NCBI GenBank assembly: GCA_013396655.1
Contig: WBMV01006503.1
Location: forward strand, 310,001-374,000
Source: Campylorhamphus procurvoides
Lineage: Eukaryota > Chordata > Aves > Passeriformes > Dendrocolaptidae
Length of the DNA: 64,000 bases
Direction of reading: 5' to 3'
In this document: piece after piece, positions 1 through 34,099 of the stretch
Numbering within the stretch: position 1 is the stretch's first letter
Layout: every line of letters starts with the position of its first letter
Notes under the pieces: generated by a model
Database searches by the model: none
What the model was told of the DNA's origin: nothing
Seen by the model: the letters and a program-made list of their open reading frames with translations, nothing else
Program-made: the position numbers and the translations under genes

Positions 1-21066
<21,066 letters not shown>

Positions 21067-21110
21067 GACTCCTCTTAAAAATAAATGAAATGGGGAAAAA
21101 ATCACATACA

Positions 21111-21116
21111 AATAAA
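21111..21116 (+). terminator. Proximal AATAAA hexamers in DICER1 3' UTR
   Basis: First AATAAA, 45 bases after the stop; others at 21737-21742 and 22758-22763. Any used proximally would remove all five miR-103/107 sites (22758 would keep only the first). Usage cannot be judged from sequence. Confidence 0.3.
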
Positions 21117-22117
21117 GCAAATTAAAAAAATGTTGATGTTGAGAGGAACAAATTGGAAGACAGAATTTAAAGTTTGATAACAGAATAGATAAAACATTTA
21201 ACATGTATAAAATTTTGGAACTAATTGTAGTTATAGTTTTTTGCGCAAACACAATCTTGTCTTCTTTCCTCACTTCTGCTTTGTTTAATCACGAGAGTGC
21301 TTTAATGATGACATTTAGCAAGTGTTCAGAATAATTGTTGTCAGGTCTTTTTGGTTTACTTTTATTGTCAGTACAGCTTTGCTTAGTGTTAGAAGGCCAG
21401 GGAGCTTATGCCTAATGCAGTTGCTAGATTTATATATATAGTAATCTTGAAATTCTTCAATCTGTGCACTAGTGCCAGTCATAAAGCAGTTGATAAACTG
21501 TACTGGATGATTTGGTATAAGAAAGATTAAGTGTGCCAGTATTCTCCTTTTTATTTTCCTTTTTTTTTCTCTACATGTCATCTTTTGACACTAAGATGGC
21601 ATTCCCAATCATTATTGCACTTGTTTGTTAGGGACAGATTTTAATTGAAATGGCTGGCATACCGGTAGAGTGAAACTTCAGTTTCCTTATGCCACACAGT
21701 CTTGCATAAAAAACAAAGGTTCTTGCCTTAAAAGTAAATAAACCCTCATTAATAATCTTTATTTTCTGATCTTTTTTGGAACAAACTGTTTTACATTCCC
21801 TTCATTTTGTTATGCATTTTACAATGATACAGCTCTATATTTACAATACAACTCATTACTATAGCTGTGACTTATTACAGGATTATAATAGAAATTATAT
21901 TCATATATATGTAATTAGGTTATTTTTAACAATTCTGAGAAGGTGGTTAGTCTACAGTTTTTTTTATACCATAAACAAAATATGGTCTTTGGCTAAAATT
22001 CCAGTTTTACACAATCCTGCAAGCTAGATAATTCCAATACTGGAAACAGCAACGAATAATTGCACAGTGCAGACTGTCACTCTAACAAAATAACCTTAGA
22101 CATATCACACCTAAGAT

Positions 22118-22125
22118 ATGCTGCA
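22118..22125 (+). promoter_or_regulatory. miR-103/107 seed match (8mer)
   Basis: ATGCTGCA in the 3' UTR, matching miR-103/107 positions 2-8 plus A. Dicer is a reported target of this family. Confidence 0.65.
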
Positions 22126-23961
22126 GATTTTATAGTCAATTGGTTACGTATTTAACAAACAGAGCACCTTTACACTTAGAGATATTTCCACGTAAATTTC
22201 TTACTGTACTTTTCAGAGTTGCATGCATATTTCATCTACCAAAGCTGTGCTGTTAAATAACATGAAAGTTGATGTTTGAGATATAACTGCCGTACTTTTG
22301 ATACATCTGTGATTTAGGTCCTTAATTTAGAGAAACTAGCTCATTGGTGTTTTGGTCTACTAGGAGTACGGGGTGGGGGGGAAATCATACTTTTATTTTT
22401 TAGGCTTTGCCTATACTTCTTTAATTAGATTTTTGTAGGCACTCTTCACTTAAATACCTCAGTTCTTTTTTTCTTTTCTTTTCCTTTTTGTTTTTGCATG
22501 CATTGTTTTTTTCTGTTTTGGTGCTATGTTTATATATTATGCTTGAAATTTTAATTTTTTGCACTGTAACTATAATACCTCTTAATTTACCTTTTAAAAA
22601 AGCTGTGGGTCTCTTATTCCCACCAGTATCAGTAGAGGTTTGCTGCAATTTTGCCCTGTTAATTATGCTTGAAGTTTGAGAAAGCAGAGCAAGGTGTTGT
22701 AACGTTTTCCAGCACAATGGTTTGAACTTGATGCTGTGTTTTATGTATTAAATTACAAATAAATACTGTATTTCCTGCTTTTAAACCATATTCCTTTCCT
22801 CACGAATGCACACTAAAACAAAACAAAACCTGTCAGCTCTTGCTTTCTTAACAAAAAAATGAAATAAATGCCTTAGTGACAAGGGGCAGACATTAAGCTT
22901 TTCTGAAATACAGTTTTCAAAAGTTCATGTATTTTCTATCTCAGTCATTTTTCATTCTGCTACAAGGACCATTCTTGTATTTGAAAGTGGCTTGTTATAG
23001 TAGTCAGATCAAGAATTAAAACACTAGCTTATAAAAATTCTAGCATTTGTTTGGTACTTCAGCCATGAAAGTCTGACAGGGAGGTACAAGACCTGCAAGT
23101 GTAAATTATATGGAACAATAAAAACATGCAGTCTGAATTTCCAAATGTAAGTTGTTTTGTGGTAGCTGTTAAAAAAACCCAAAAACCCAAAAGTTACTGA
23201 TTTAAGCTATAGCTCTCGCCTTCTGGTAGGACTGAAGTTTCTTAGCAAAAATACATGATTACTGATGTTAACAAGTCTGTGTTCCTGGCCAGGCATCAAT
23301 CACCAGATTTAATCAGACCATCTAGAAAGTCTTAAGTAGTTTTAGTTGCATGATGAAAAACTAAAATTTAGGTTAGTCTTCAGATACTTAAAGTTTCTTA
23401 CTGATTGTTACAAGGTTATAGATTCTCAGGGGTTTCAGGTAATTGTTAGCAAAGTGCTTACAGAGTGTTTGGATGCAAAGAAAATTAATTGAACTTACTC
23501 TGTGTTTCAGAAGAGTTTAATGATCACTTTGTTACTAGATAAAGCCTATGAATTGGAAATCCAAAATGTGTAGTGGCTGACTATAAAGTAGTTTCTGCTG
23601 CTGATGCGTTTTTAAATGCCGCAATTTTTTCCAGTGTGACCTCATTGAAATATTTTTTATTCTTTGAGACAGAAAATCCACATTAGTTTCCATGTTATGC
23701 ATCTGTGCGTTTTACCCTACAGTTGATATGATTTTGATACTGGACAGTGTATGCTATTAAAGACCTAAACGATCATTTGAAGGTTGGGATAGAAGTCACT
23801 TGACATGCTGTAAGCACAAGTGTAAGTGGACTGTTGCAGCCCATCTTCAAAAGCAACCACACAGGCTCATCATAAATAGTGTGGGGGTTAATTGGCATGA
23901 ACCTTGATTTTTTTTTTAATCTAAGTCCTGTTATACTGTACTTTAAACAGTCCTCCTAACT

Positions 23962-23968
23962 ATGCTGC
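23962..23968 (+). promoter_or_regulatory. miR-103/107 seed match (7mer)
   Basis: ATGCTGC followed by G in the 3' UTR. Confidence 0.55.
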
Positions 23969-24489
23969 GTTTTTATTTTTTTTGCTTTTTTTTGCGCTGT
24001 TCTGTTCATGTAGCACAAATAAGCATTGCACTTGGTACCATGCTTTACCTCATTTCAAGGAAAAAATGCTTAACAGAGAGGAAAAATGTGGTTTGGCCTT
24101 GCTGCTGTTCTGATTTACTGAATTTGAAAAAGATAGTTTTAATGCCTGCAATGTGTCATTTACTTGCACAACTTAAATAGGTCATATGTAACGTCTGTGG
24201 CATTTTTACTGTATGTGGAAAAATACAACAAAGATGTGTAACAACTCTTGATTGTATTTTAAAGCTATTTTTCTAATACATCATTTTACTGTTATGTGAA
24301 GTAATGACAATTAGAATGACCTCTGACTGACACTCCAGTAATTATCTCTGAACAAACCAACATATTACATGTATAATGTAGTTTTTGGGAAAAGACAGCC
24401 CCCAGTAACTTGGTCAACCTCAACTAAATCTCTGCTCAGTCTGAATACTGAGTGCACAGTAGTGACTTCTGAAGTGTTTGTTCAGCTTG

Positions 24490-24496
24490 ATGCTGC
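24490..24496 (+). promoter_or_regulatory. miR-103/107 seed match (7mer)
   Basis: ATGCTGC followed by T in the 3' UTR. Confidence 0.55.
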
Positions 24497-25301
24497 TAAA
24501 TTCTGTATAGAAAAAAAGCCTACTATTTTAAGTCTCATTACACAATAGTGTGTTGTGACTGCTGAGTACAGAACTTGGACAAGAACCAGTTTTGGTGCTG
24601 GGGAGGAATATATTGGTGGCCTAGGAGTGAGGTACCAGATCCTCAGCTAGTGCAAATTGATGTGGTATCATTTTAATCAGTGGAACTGCATTCTTTTACA
24701 TACCTGAAGATCTTGTGCTTGTATGTATGTTGCAGAGTTTGGGTTTTCCTCCTTGTAAGCAAATACAAAAACATCAACTGAAAAATGTATTTTTTAATGT
24801 TACTGCATATGACATAATATATGCTACATACTCTATGCATTTATCTGTATAGAAAGTGAAATCTGTATCCCGGTCACAGCAGGTCATGCAATCTGAAAAT
24901 GACAAATGGCATCGTGCTCTGCTGTGATACTGCACTTGCCTCTGCCTGACAGTATTCTGGGTTGGTGTGTTTTGGATGGGATTCCCCACGAAAACATTCT
25001 TGTGGAAATCTCTGTATTTATTATATGAGAAAAGCAAGAAGCATTTCGATTTTTGGTACTTAATTACTGACATTGATCCTCTTCCAATTGCTCTAATTTT
25101 CAAGAAGTTAATTTCTTTACTTTCGTATTAGGTTTTAAACTTAAAACACTACAGTTCATGACCATGAAATGTAATCTAAATATCAACTGTAAATCTGAAT
25201 TATGTTAGCAAATATCTAGAGGTCATTGTAGTATACTCCACTAGCAGTTAAAATTAATTTCTGTCAAAGCTAACTACATTTCTTAAAAATAAATTTTATC
25301 C

Positions 25302-25307
25302 AATAAA
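25302..25307 (+). terminator. Alternative poly(A) signal
   Basis: AATAAA followed by a GT/T-rich stretch (25308-25330). Use of this site would give a 3' UTR about 380 bases shorter that lacks the two last miR-103/107 8mers. Confidence 0.5.
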
Positions 25308-25540
25308 GTTCTTGTTTTTTTCCCCTCTTTTATTTGAATGGCAACCACAGACTACTTTAATTGCTTTGTAGATGCACTCAGAATTTACTGCAGCAGCAAG
25401 TTGGAGAGAAAAATGTTTGTGAACAATAATTGGAAATTGCAGGCATTTTTATTGTAAATAGTTTGACTGAAAAGGTGGTTAAAATCAAGTAGAATGAATA
25501 ACAAATATAATTTGATGGACAATAAAATATTTACCATCAC

Positions 25541-25548
25541 ATGCTGCA
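25541..25548 (+). promoter_or_regulatory. miR-103/107 seed match (8mer)
   Basis: ATGCTGCA, 53 bases upstream of a second copy at 25594, a spacing close to the range in which neighbouring miRNA sites can cooperate. Confidence 0.65.
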
Positions 25549-25593
25549 GCTGTCTTTAAGGGACATAAAATGTAATTCATTCATACTGTAATC

Positions 25594-25601
25594 ATGCTGC
25601 A
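25594..25601 (+). promoter_or_regulatory. miR-103/107 seed match (8mer)
   Basis: ATGCTGCA about 80 bases before the terminal poly(A) signal. It would be lost if the upstream signal at 25302 were used. Confidence 0.65.
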
Positions 25602-25679
25602 GAAGTTTGCAATCTGCACCTTATGGATCACAATTACCTTTAATAGTTTTTTGTAATAATTGTAGCTGAGTATATCTCC

Positions 25680-25685
25680 AATAAA
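25680..25685 (+). terminator. Terminal DICER1 poly(A) signal
   Basis: AATAAA with a GT-rich downstream element at about 25692-25730. It gives a 3' UTR of the expected length. A further AATAAA lies at 25781-25786 in an A-rich context and is a weaker alternative. Confidence 0.7.
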
Positions 25686-25705
25686 GTTATGGTCTGTTCA
25701 CCTTG

Positions 25706-27924
25706 TATTGTTTTGCTTTTGTTTTTATTTCCCCTTAATCTCTCCATAAATCTTCTAGAGTTTACAAAAAAAATTGTCTAAATAAAAAAAAATTGTGAAA
25801 ACATTTGTGAAAACAGTATTTTTTGACCTTGCTTAAAGACAAGTCTGCTTGTCTCCTTTCTCTGATGAATGAACTGTCTTCATAGCTATGTGAAGACTCT
25901 TAAGGGACACTGAGGTTAAAAATGATGGTGTATGTGGTATGATTTGATCTCTGTGTTGACCATTATACCTGCAAAATGTCTGTTGGAGCTGGGAGGCCCC
26001 AGAGCCCAAGGGTTCAGTAACTCAGGTTTGCATGAGCAGCACAAGTTTTAGGAATAACATGTTAATGTTAGCTAATGGACTCAGCATTAATAACATCAAT
26101 TTTGGTTATTTTTTCTGTTTGTTTGCCACTAGTATTTCACCTCCCCTGAATATTGAAAGAGTGTTTTTAGAGTGTTTGGACTGGCACACCAGTGTCATGT
26201 ATCTGGAAACAAGGCAGACCTGCCAGACGAAGATCTGGAGTCTTCCTCTCTGTAAACTACACGGTGTGCTTGCCATCTGTCGTAGTTCACTGTAATGATG
26301 CATTTTGCTTTAGGTTATAGAGAAAAGTCTGTTGAGCTGCTGGTAGGCACGGTGATATGTTTTCCTGGGACTTGGAGGAGAGTCCCTCAAGGGTAAGGCC
26401 CTTAAGCTGCAGCATATAGGCTAGTAAGCCAAAGTAGGGGATAACAACACGGCCCTCACCCCCCAGTTCTATTACATGAGTCAAATCAGAAAACTTTCCC
26501 TAAATTTTCTGCAAGAAAATAGGTCTGAAAATAAGAATAATAAAAGTTAGTTGAAGATGCTGTTCTGTCCATGTGGCAAAATGAGATAAGGGATGGCCAT
26601 CTCAACTGGAGTCCATGAGGAAGTGTTCCATCCCTTTCTGGGGAGTACTGTGAACCATCCAGAATTCTCTAGAAAGTCGCTGTAAAATTGGTGAAGGTTC
26701 TGCTACAAAGGCAGTGGCCAGATTTTTTGCCAGTATGGGGGCATCACCTCCTTACTGTAGATTTTGAGTACAGCTTAATAGTAATGGTGTTGAAACTGCA
26801 TAGTGTAAAAATACCTTTTTTTTTTTTTTTTTTAAAAGAATGCAGTGATTACTGAGTTCTTCCTGACCCCCGAGGGAACATCAGGCTTGACTTAAAAAGA
26901 ATAATAAACTTTAGTAAAGCTGTAACATCAAGACACAAATTGTCAGGGTAGCTGCCATTTGTCCTGACAAACCTTGGTGTTCACTCTGTAGGAACTGAGG
27001 AGAGAATACTCCTATCTATCTGAGAAAGTCTATAGGTACTGGTTTCTCATCTCCTTATTGCAAAAATAAATGTTTCATAATTGTGTCAGTAGAGCTATGG
27101 TGTGATGTATTTGGTTTATTCCTCTTAAATAAAACTATACAGAAAAAGGAGTTTGAAAATTGAAGGGATTAAGTTCTTGAATATGTTTGTCCTGAATAGA
27201 GGTAGTAACAAAGCTAATCATAACTTCAGAAACACAGAGGAATAGGTTTGGTGCTTTTCTGGGCTTCCCTCAACACTGCTGGAAATCTCTGTGTCAGTGG
27301 ACGCAGGCAGTAAGCAGGTTTTATTTCATAGCTGTGATTAGGTCTTTCGTTATTGTAGAATGTGAGCAATAGTTTCATTTTGGTAAGCAAAATAACCAAA
27401 GACCTTCCCAGTTTTATGGAAACAGCATCATTTACTTTGCTGCTTAACCATCCTCGCTTACCTGGCTTATACTATTTTTTTAACATTTCTTTTTTATGTA
27501 TATTTTTTGGAAGTCTCATGCTAACTTTTAAATTGAAGTGGTTTTCTGTAGTTTTGAGTTCCTGTCCTGCTCTTACTGAAGTTAGTGGCAAGATATCCAC
27601 TTGGGCTCTGTAACTTGGGTGCATTTGAACTTAACACAAAAGACACTTCAGACATTTGAAGTGTAAATTCCAGATGTCAGGCAAAAGGTGAGAAACGGTG
27701 ATGTGCAAAGGCAGCTTCTGCTGTTGTACTTACAATCTTTTCAGGCTCTTAAAGTGTAGCACATTGACCAGCTGCCTGCTTCTGAGATAACCCACCTACT
27801 GTGGACAATATCCAGCTGCTTGCTCTGTTTCCTTTTGTCACATGGGCAAAATTTAGAGGGGAGGAACAGCAGCAGTCTTCGTTATGCTTTTATTGATGTA
27901 CAGGATACTTCAGCTGACTCTTCT
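25706..27924. other. Intergenic, no gene seen
   Basis: Sequence after DICER1 with a 19-bp poly(T) at 26816-26834. Open frames are short and resemble nothing known. No repeat family recognised before the CR1 at 27925. Confidence 0.7.
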
Positions 27925-28373
27925 GAGCTTTTGGGCCTCCTAACTCTGAGACAGACATTGAGATGCTGGAGCAGGTCCAGAGAAGGTCAAGAGAGCTGGT
28001 AAAGGAGCACAAGTCTTACAAGGAGCAGCTGAGGAGTGTTTAGCCTGGAGAAAAGGAGCTTCAGGGTGGACCTCATTGCTTGCTACAATTTCCTGAAAGG
28101 AGGTTGTAACCAGCTGGAGGGTCAGTCTTTTCTCCCAGGTAAAAAGTGACAGGACTAGAGGAAATGCAAGAGGAAGCTTAGGTTGTGTTTTAGCAAAAAT
28201 TTCTTCACTGAAAACAGTGGTTGGGCATTGGAACAGGCTGCACAAGGAAGTGGGGGAATCACCACCTCTGAAAAAGTTCAAAAGGCTTGGGGATGTGGTG
28301 GTGCTGGGTAAATGGTTGGACTCGATCTTGGAGGTGTTTTCCAACCTAAATAACTCCCTGATTCTATGATGAT
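27925..28373 (+). mobile_element. CR1 LINE 3' fragment
   Basis: Matches the 3' end of avian CR1: GACATTGAGATGCTGGAGCA at the left, then the LVT-region sequence with CTGAAAGGAGGTTGTAACC, ATTTCTTCACTGAAAAC and TTGGAACAGGCTGC, ending with the CCAACCTAAATAA... ATTCTATGAT tail. 5'-truncated, as most CR1 copies are. An antisense 134-codon open frame (27940-28344) is a by-product. Confidence 0.92.
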
Positions 28374-29244
28374 TTTGCTTCAGATGTGCACTTTGCAGAC
28401 AGCAGCATCTGGGCTACCGCCCACCCATTTCTTTGGTATCAGTGGAGCCACGTCAGTGACTGCAGCGCACCATTTGGTTTTCCTGCCCTTAGATCAACTT
28501 TTCAAAATGAGATGAGTTCAATGAAGAGGCCCCTTTGTCCCCAGCCTGGGGCTGGCATTTCACTGATGACATGGATCCCACACGGCCTGAAGCTGGAAAT
28601 GTTCTTCCAGGGAAAGTGATGGAACAAGGAGAAGAGATTTCATCAGGCTGCAGTATGGCCAGGGAATCACTAGTTATTCCAGAGTCACTCTCATCTCTTA
28701 CCAAAGTGAGGATGATCCCCTCTTCTTTCCTGCTACTTGACCTCAAGCAGGGGAGTATGAACTGCTGCAGCCATTCTGGGATTTGCAATAAACTGGTGCT
28801 AATTTGCAGACTTCACTTAGCAGCACCGAGTTCCATGAGGGGACAGCAGGATCACCAGTCCAGTCCTCAACTATATATTCCTTTAAAAAAGTAGTTTTTA
28901 CAGAAGTAGTTGAGTGGCACTTTGGCATCAGTTTTAGGATAAGGTTTTTAACTTTACAGAGTTTCTCATTTATACGGCAATGTAGAGAGAGGAGCAGCGC
29001 TATGGTTTTATACGTTGCCTGTCTCAACTACCATCATTAGCAAAAAAGTGGCAGTGAACACAGATCTTGTTAAGCACAGACATCTGCTTCCATGTTCTTA
29101 TACTGCAGCCCCTTAAATCAGTCATTTTTGCTTTTGTGTATTCATTCTCCCTTCATCTAACTTTAGACAAGACCCAGGTGTCTTAATGAAACCTTCCCTT
29201 GAATTCAGTAGAGCTTCAGTAGCTTGATAATTAGGTTATAGAGT
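28374..29244. other. Intergenic between two CR1 copies
   Basis: No gene or repeat recognised. Overlapping open frames on both strands of about 100-119 codons lack similarity to known proteins. Confidence 0.6.
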
Positions 29245-29400
29245 CAGAGAAGGGCTTGGAATGAAGGTCATTCTAAAGATCATCTAGTTCCACCCCGCCC
29301 CGCCATGGTCAGGGACCAGGTCGCTCAAAGCCCCATCCAGCCAGGCCTTCAACACTTCCAGGGACAGGGCTTCCACAACTTCTCTGCCTATTTTAAGATC
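29245..29400 (-). mobile_element. CR1 LINE 3' fragment
   Basis: Reverse-strand CR1: the stretch GATCATCTAGTTCCACC, then GCTCAAAGCCCCATCCAGCC and AACACTTCCAGGGACAGGGC is the complement of the CR1 3' end. About 155 bp; the terminal tail repeat is eroded. Confidence 0.88.
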
Positions 29401-32400
29401 TACCCTATTCTCACACAACTCCAGCAATTAATACTATTTTGCAGCACCAATTTTAAGTTAAGAAATTATTGCTTTTGGGGTGATTCTAGCTGGAATAGCA
29501 GTGCATTATGTTCCTGCCAGCAACACTCATCACTTTTTCCCCAGCTTTACATAGTACATGTGCTCCAGGCAGAAGAGATCTCATTATACAAACAAGCATG
29601 GCATAGGCAGCTGTTCTCCCTGTCTGGCCAACTGGCTGCTGTGCAGGGCTGTGCCAGCAAAAACCTCACTTAAAACAAGAGCAAAAGTTCCTGGGACTCT
29701 GCCTCAACAAGGGTGTTGAAATTGCTGGTGCTGGAGATGGGAAGGGATCTATGGAAGATTTAGTAACTATTTTTGCCTGGACCAATGCCTTTGTTGGGCT
29801 TTAAAAGTTGCCCTTTCTGTGGAATCTGTCAGCCGGAGGAGTTCCTGCATGGAGCACTGAGCACTGCCTGCCAGGGAGGACTGAATTCCCAGAGGATGCC
29901 ACTCAACAGGTACAGTGACACAGAGGAGAAGGCAGAGCCAGACCTTCCCCGTCCATCTTGCAGGGCTGAATCCAGCACACATCCTTGTGCATACACATTG
30001 CGAGGGAACTCCTTATTTCACTTCAAGTTGTAAGCCACTGCATTAGTGTAAAATAACCATATAGCAGCCTCTCTGGAAGGTTTCTTGTAAAGCAATGTTG
30101 GTGTATTGGCAGGTTAGCTAAGGTGAAGGGTTACTTAATGCAGCAGCTAAATAAAGGCAGCAGAGCCTTATGGCACATAGGCTGTAGGAACTAAACTAGA
30201 TGTGAGTACGTAGTCTGTTGCTAGATATGTCGCAGGTGCATTTTGTATAGGATATGGTGCATTGAATTGTGTCAGGAAGTCCGGGAAACTGCAGTGATTG
30301 AGGCAAAGACTGATGGGAGACCTGCATAAACAGCTGAAATCTATCAACATATAGAGAAAGTTGTCAACTGTAAATATTTTGGAAGAAATGCCAAGATTCA
30401 GAGACTCTTCAAATATACAGAGGAAAGGGAGCAGACCTGGGCACTCCAGCACAGAAATCAACTCCCCAGGAAAGAAAGCATCATGAGGGAGGCCTGGGCA
30501 ATGGTGGAAACAGGCAGAACCAGAGTTTTCTCATTCTAACATCCAATTTTAAGGTGAGGTGGCAGTGGGACTTGGGGAAGGGACTTGAGAAGAGACCAAC
30601 TCAAGTTGCACCTTGCAAGAGGCAGAGGTTGACCTCGGCCACTGGGTACTGCAGAAATCACTGAGCAGTTTTTGCCGTTTGCTACAAACTTTAAGCCTGA
30701 ATTATCCCTGAGCTTGCTTCTCTGATGTCTAAACCAAGTTCTGTAGAGTCTGTGACTCTGGACTGGGAGGGCTCCATATCTTAACTGCAGTAGTGAAAAC
30801 TCAGCCTTGCATCCAGAGCAAGCTTGTGGTGAGAAGAGTCATGATCTGTTTGTTGTGCCACCAGTGGAGGTTCCGTCTGTGTGTCAGCCACACCAGGTAG
30901 CAGGCATGGTAGAGTTGTGTTTTGTAGGTGGGAAACTGATTTTGCTATTAGAGGTAAGACTGTAATTGTGGCCTTCTGACATCACTCAGCTTAAACTCCC
31001 CTCCTTTTTTCACCTCACTCACATTTCCTCATCCCCACATTGGCACAGTCTTCTGTCTCTTTTGAATAAACATCTCTGCCCTAAGTCTTCACCAGCATGT
31101 ATCTGAAACTAAAGAGAAGTTGCTTAGGTTGGTTCTCTGCTTGAAGTCTAATAGGCAGGAGTAACCCATCAGTGGTGATTTTCAGAGGACAGTTTTAAGC
31201 TTCTGACAGACTTCCTTTTAAAGCTAAATCTAACCTAATGTTCAGAAGTTGATTCCTTGCCGTGATCAAGGAGGTTCCGAGAAAGTCCTGGATAAGACCA
31301 GACTGGAGAGATTTGGGGCTGACATGAAGGCACAGGAGACTGGCAATTTTATGACAAGTATGGGGAAGCAGATGAAGCAGCAATTGGAGTTAACCAAGGA
31401 GCACTAACATTTTTCAGTGGTGAATGTAAAAGCCATCTTTGACAGCCCAGTTCTAACTGGGTCAATGGCCTGGCAAAAAATCCCTGATTTTTTCTAATAT
31501 TGCATTATTTTTGTAGAATTTCACCCAGTTGCCCACCACAGAGGGCACCTAGTCAGTGGGCTCCCATTTTCCTGTGGTTTCTTGAAAACACAATTGGGTT
31601 TATCTTTGAGGAATCTGGGCAATGCTGTGTGGCAGTACTGGAGATGGAGCCTTCAAGCCTTCAGCTTAACTCCCTCAGCAGCCAGGAGCTGCAGCACAGT
31701 GAGCCTCATCCCTTCCTGTGACCCACTGCCTCAGGGTTGAAGCTGAAGTCTGCAGGCTGGCCCTGCAGTCAGGACTGCTCACCAGTGATGGTTAGGGCAG
31801 GACTGCTCTAAATTGCAGTATGTTCTGCCACAGCTGCCTGCGCACCTCCCTCACCTGCAACTGTGATTATGCCTTTTATACGATGCTCCTGAGACCTTGG
31901 TATAATTTTCTCTGCTCCCCGTCCCCAACCATCTCTCTCGACTGTCAGTGTTTATAATGGCTGTGCAAAATTCCTCTCCTCCTCTAACCCTCACTCCACC
32001 CCAGAGGCAGCTGTATTTCCACAGTGAATGAAGCAATTCCTGTATGTATGATTTTGAAGTGCTTTGGAACCCTTTGGGAGAGAAGGTGCAATTGTACAAG
32101 AACAAGATATTATTAAAACAGGAATCTGTGTAATAGGTGATAAATTTTGATACTGTATGTTTAATATAATATGACGGTTGTAAATCCAGTGAATTACCAT
32201 AGGTATTTGCTGTGCAGTGTGTTTATGAATTGTTTGGGCAGGTGTTTTTCAAGTCCCAGTTTTTCACACAAAATATGAATTATAGGACAGTTTAATAATG
32301 TTCCTTACTAGACGCCAATATGCCACAATTAACTGCAGAAATGTTATCATTTGGTGGCTGAGCTTGGTGCTGATTAAGTTCATATATAAGAAGGTAAATG

Positions 32401-34099
32401 AAAAAAGCAGCAGAGAGAAAAGAGACCTGCACAAGTTAACTTTTAGATCTGCCTTTGATCTCTTACAAGCAAATATCTTTTAAAGCTGCAGAAATCAATA
32501 GTTTCGGTTCAACTGCATTTTACATGTGCTTCTACATAGCTTAGAAGCAGTCTGTTTTGATTGCAATAATGAAATAGTGCTCTTAAATGTTATATTCAAT
32601 AGTTACACTATTTGTATTTATTGATGTGAAGGGATATCTGTACTGCACATGTTATTTGAATCAAACCTTGTTGTATAGCTTTTAAATCAGATACAAAATA
32701 ATGTAATTCAGGATTACATAGGATCGGAATTTCTTATTTTTATTTTTTACTGACTTCCACATAAAAAAGACTTATAAAAAGAAAATTTTCCTGTCTCTGA
32801 AGAAGAGAGAAGCGCTCTATTTCACTCTTTCATCTGCTTTTGTACTATGAGCTAAATCTCATCCTGAGCTGATGTTACACCAAGCAGCACAGTAGTAAAC
32901 TATTGAAAGGTAGGGCTGAGGAGGGCTTTAAAGGCTTTAAACTGAAGAACATCTTCTCCATCACTATAGGATTTTGTGAGTGTAAACCAAGCTGTCATTA
33001 GCTTTATGAAAACCTTTTGCTGGTGTTCTTTGGAGTGTGGAGTCCTTTACTTCCCACATAGGTGTTTGTAGCTCTGGAAGAGTTGACGTGACTTACACAC
33101 TTCTGTAGCAGTTACCAGCACCTTCTGGATGAGTGACGCTCATGGCCGGGTCTCAGAGTTGCTCTGGTCCCACTGCCCCTGATGTCCAGGGTGGCTGAGG
33201 GTCCTGGTCATCACTGCACACCTCTCCAAGTCCTGTCCCACCATGGCTCATGCCTTCCTGAGCACCCGCCAGCTCAGCACCACTGGGATCAGGCCCATCA
33301 CTGAGTGTCACTGGATCTCACCAGTGTGATGCTACAAGCTGGTAGCTCAGATGGAGTCTTACTTAAATATTTTCTTTCCCCTTGACTGGCATAAGGAAGG
33401 CGCCTGCAGCCTGCCCCCCTTCCCACACCGTGCCTTGTGTATGTGTAAAAACTGCCCTTGGCCCCAGATGATATGTTTGCATTTCATAATTAATGCTGAA
33501 CTCGAGGCAGATACGAAAGGACGATTTTTTAAACAGATGTTGCAGGTCACTTGTAAGTTATTTGTCAAATAAGTTTCAGAGCACAAGCCGCTGCTTTTAC
33601 CATTGTAACCAAAGGCGTATGCTGTTCAGCAGCAGTAATTAGAAAGCCAGGGCAATGCAGGGAAAATTCATCTTATTTAAAAGTGTTTTAGTGTCACCAA
33701 ACAGCTTGCTATGCCATTAGGCAAGTTTTTCTAGACACATTCAAGCTGAGGATTTTAATTTGTTTGAAGTATTCTCTAAAACAGAATTATGTTGGAGTTT
33801 ACATAAAATGAGAGAATGACATGAAAAGTTTTAACTTAAGCAGCAAAATATAAAGGCTAATCTTATTTAAAAGTAATATGTGTGTCTTGATTGAGTGCCC
33901 AGATACACTCAACTGGGACATTTTAGTGGAATCGGTTCTAAGCTGTTACACTGAGTTATACAGAGTAGGTTTTCCTGAGCTCACATTGCCAGACCTGAAA
34001 TACTCTTGTGGCTGCATTTAATAAAGAAACGAAAGTCTTGGGTAAGGGGATATGATTTTTTATGACAGAAGGAATGCAAATAACTTTTAGTCTCATTGC

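Larger units (their letters stand above)
21067..25705 (+). other. DICER1: DICER1 3' UTR
   Basis: AT-rich sequence after the stop, with no coding potential or repeats, ending near the AATAAA at 25680-25685 and a following GT-rich stretch. Length is about 4.6 kb, similar to the long mammalian DICER1 3' UTR. It holds five miR-103/107 seed matches, a let-7 7mer-A1 (22455-22461), a Pumilio-type TGTAAATA (25453-25460) and several upstream AATAAA hexamers. The exact cleavage site is inferred. Confidence 0.8.

Noticed and set aside
27940..28344. 134-codon antisense open frame
   Set aside because: Lies wholly within a CR1 3' fragment and reads its non-coding strand.
33150..33340. GC-rich pocket as a CpG island promoter
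   Set aside because: GC-richer but CpG-poor, with no transcription-start context or adjoining exon.
33340..33360. Another TAGCTCAG-like tRNA word
   Set aside because: Isolated match without cloverleaf or B-box.
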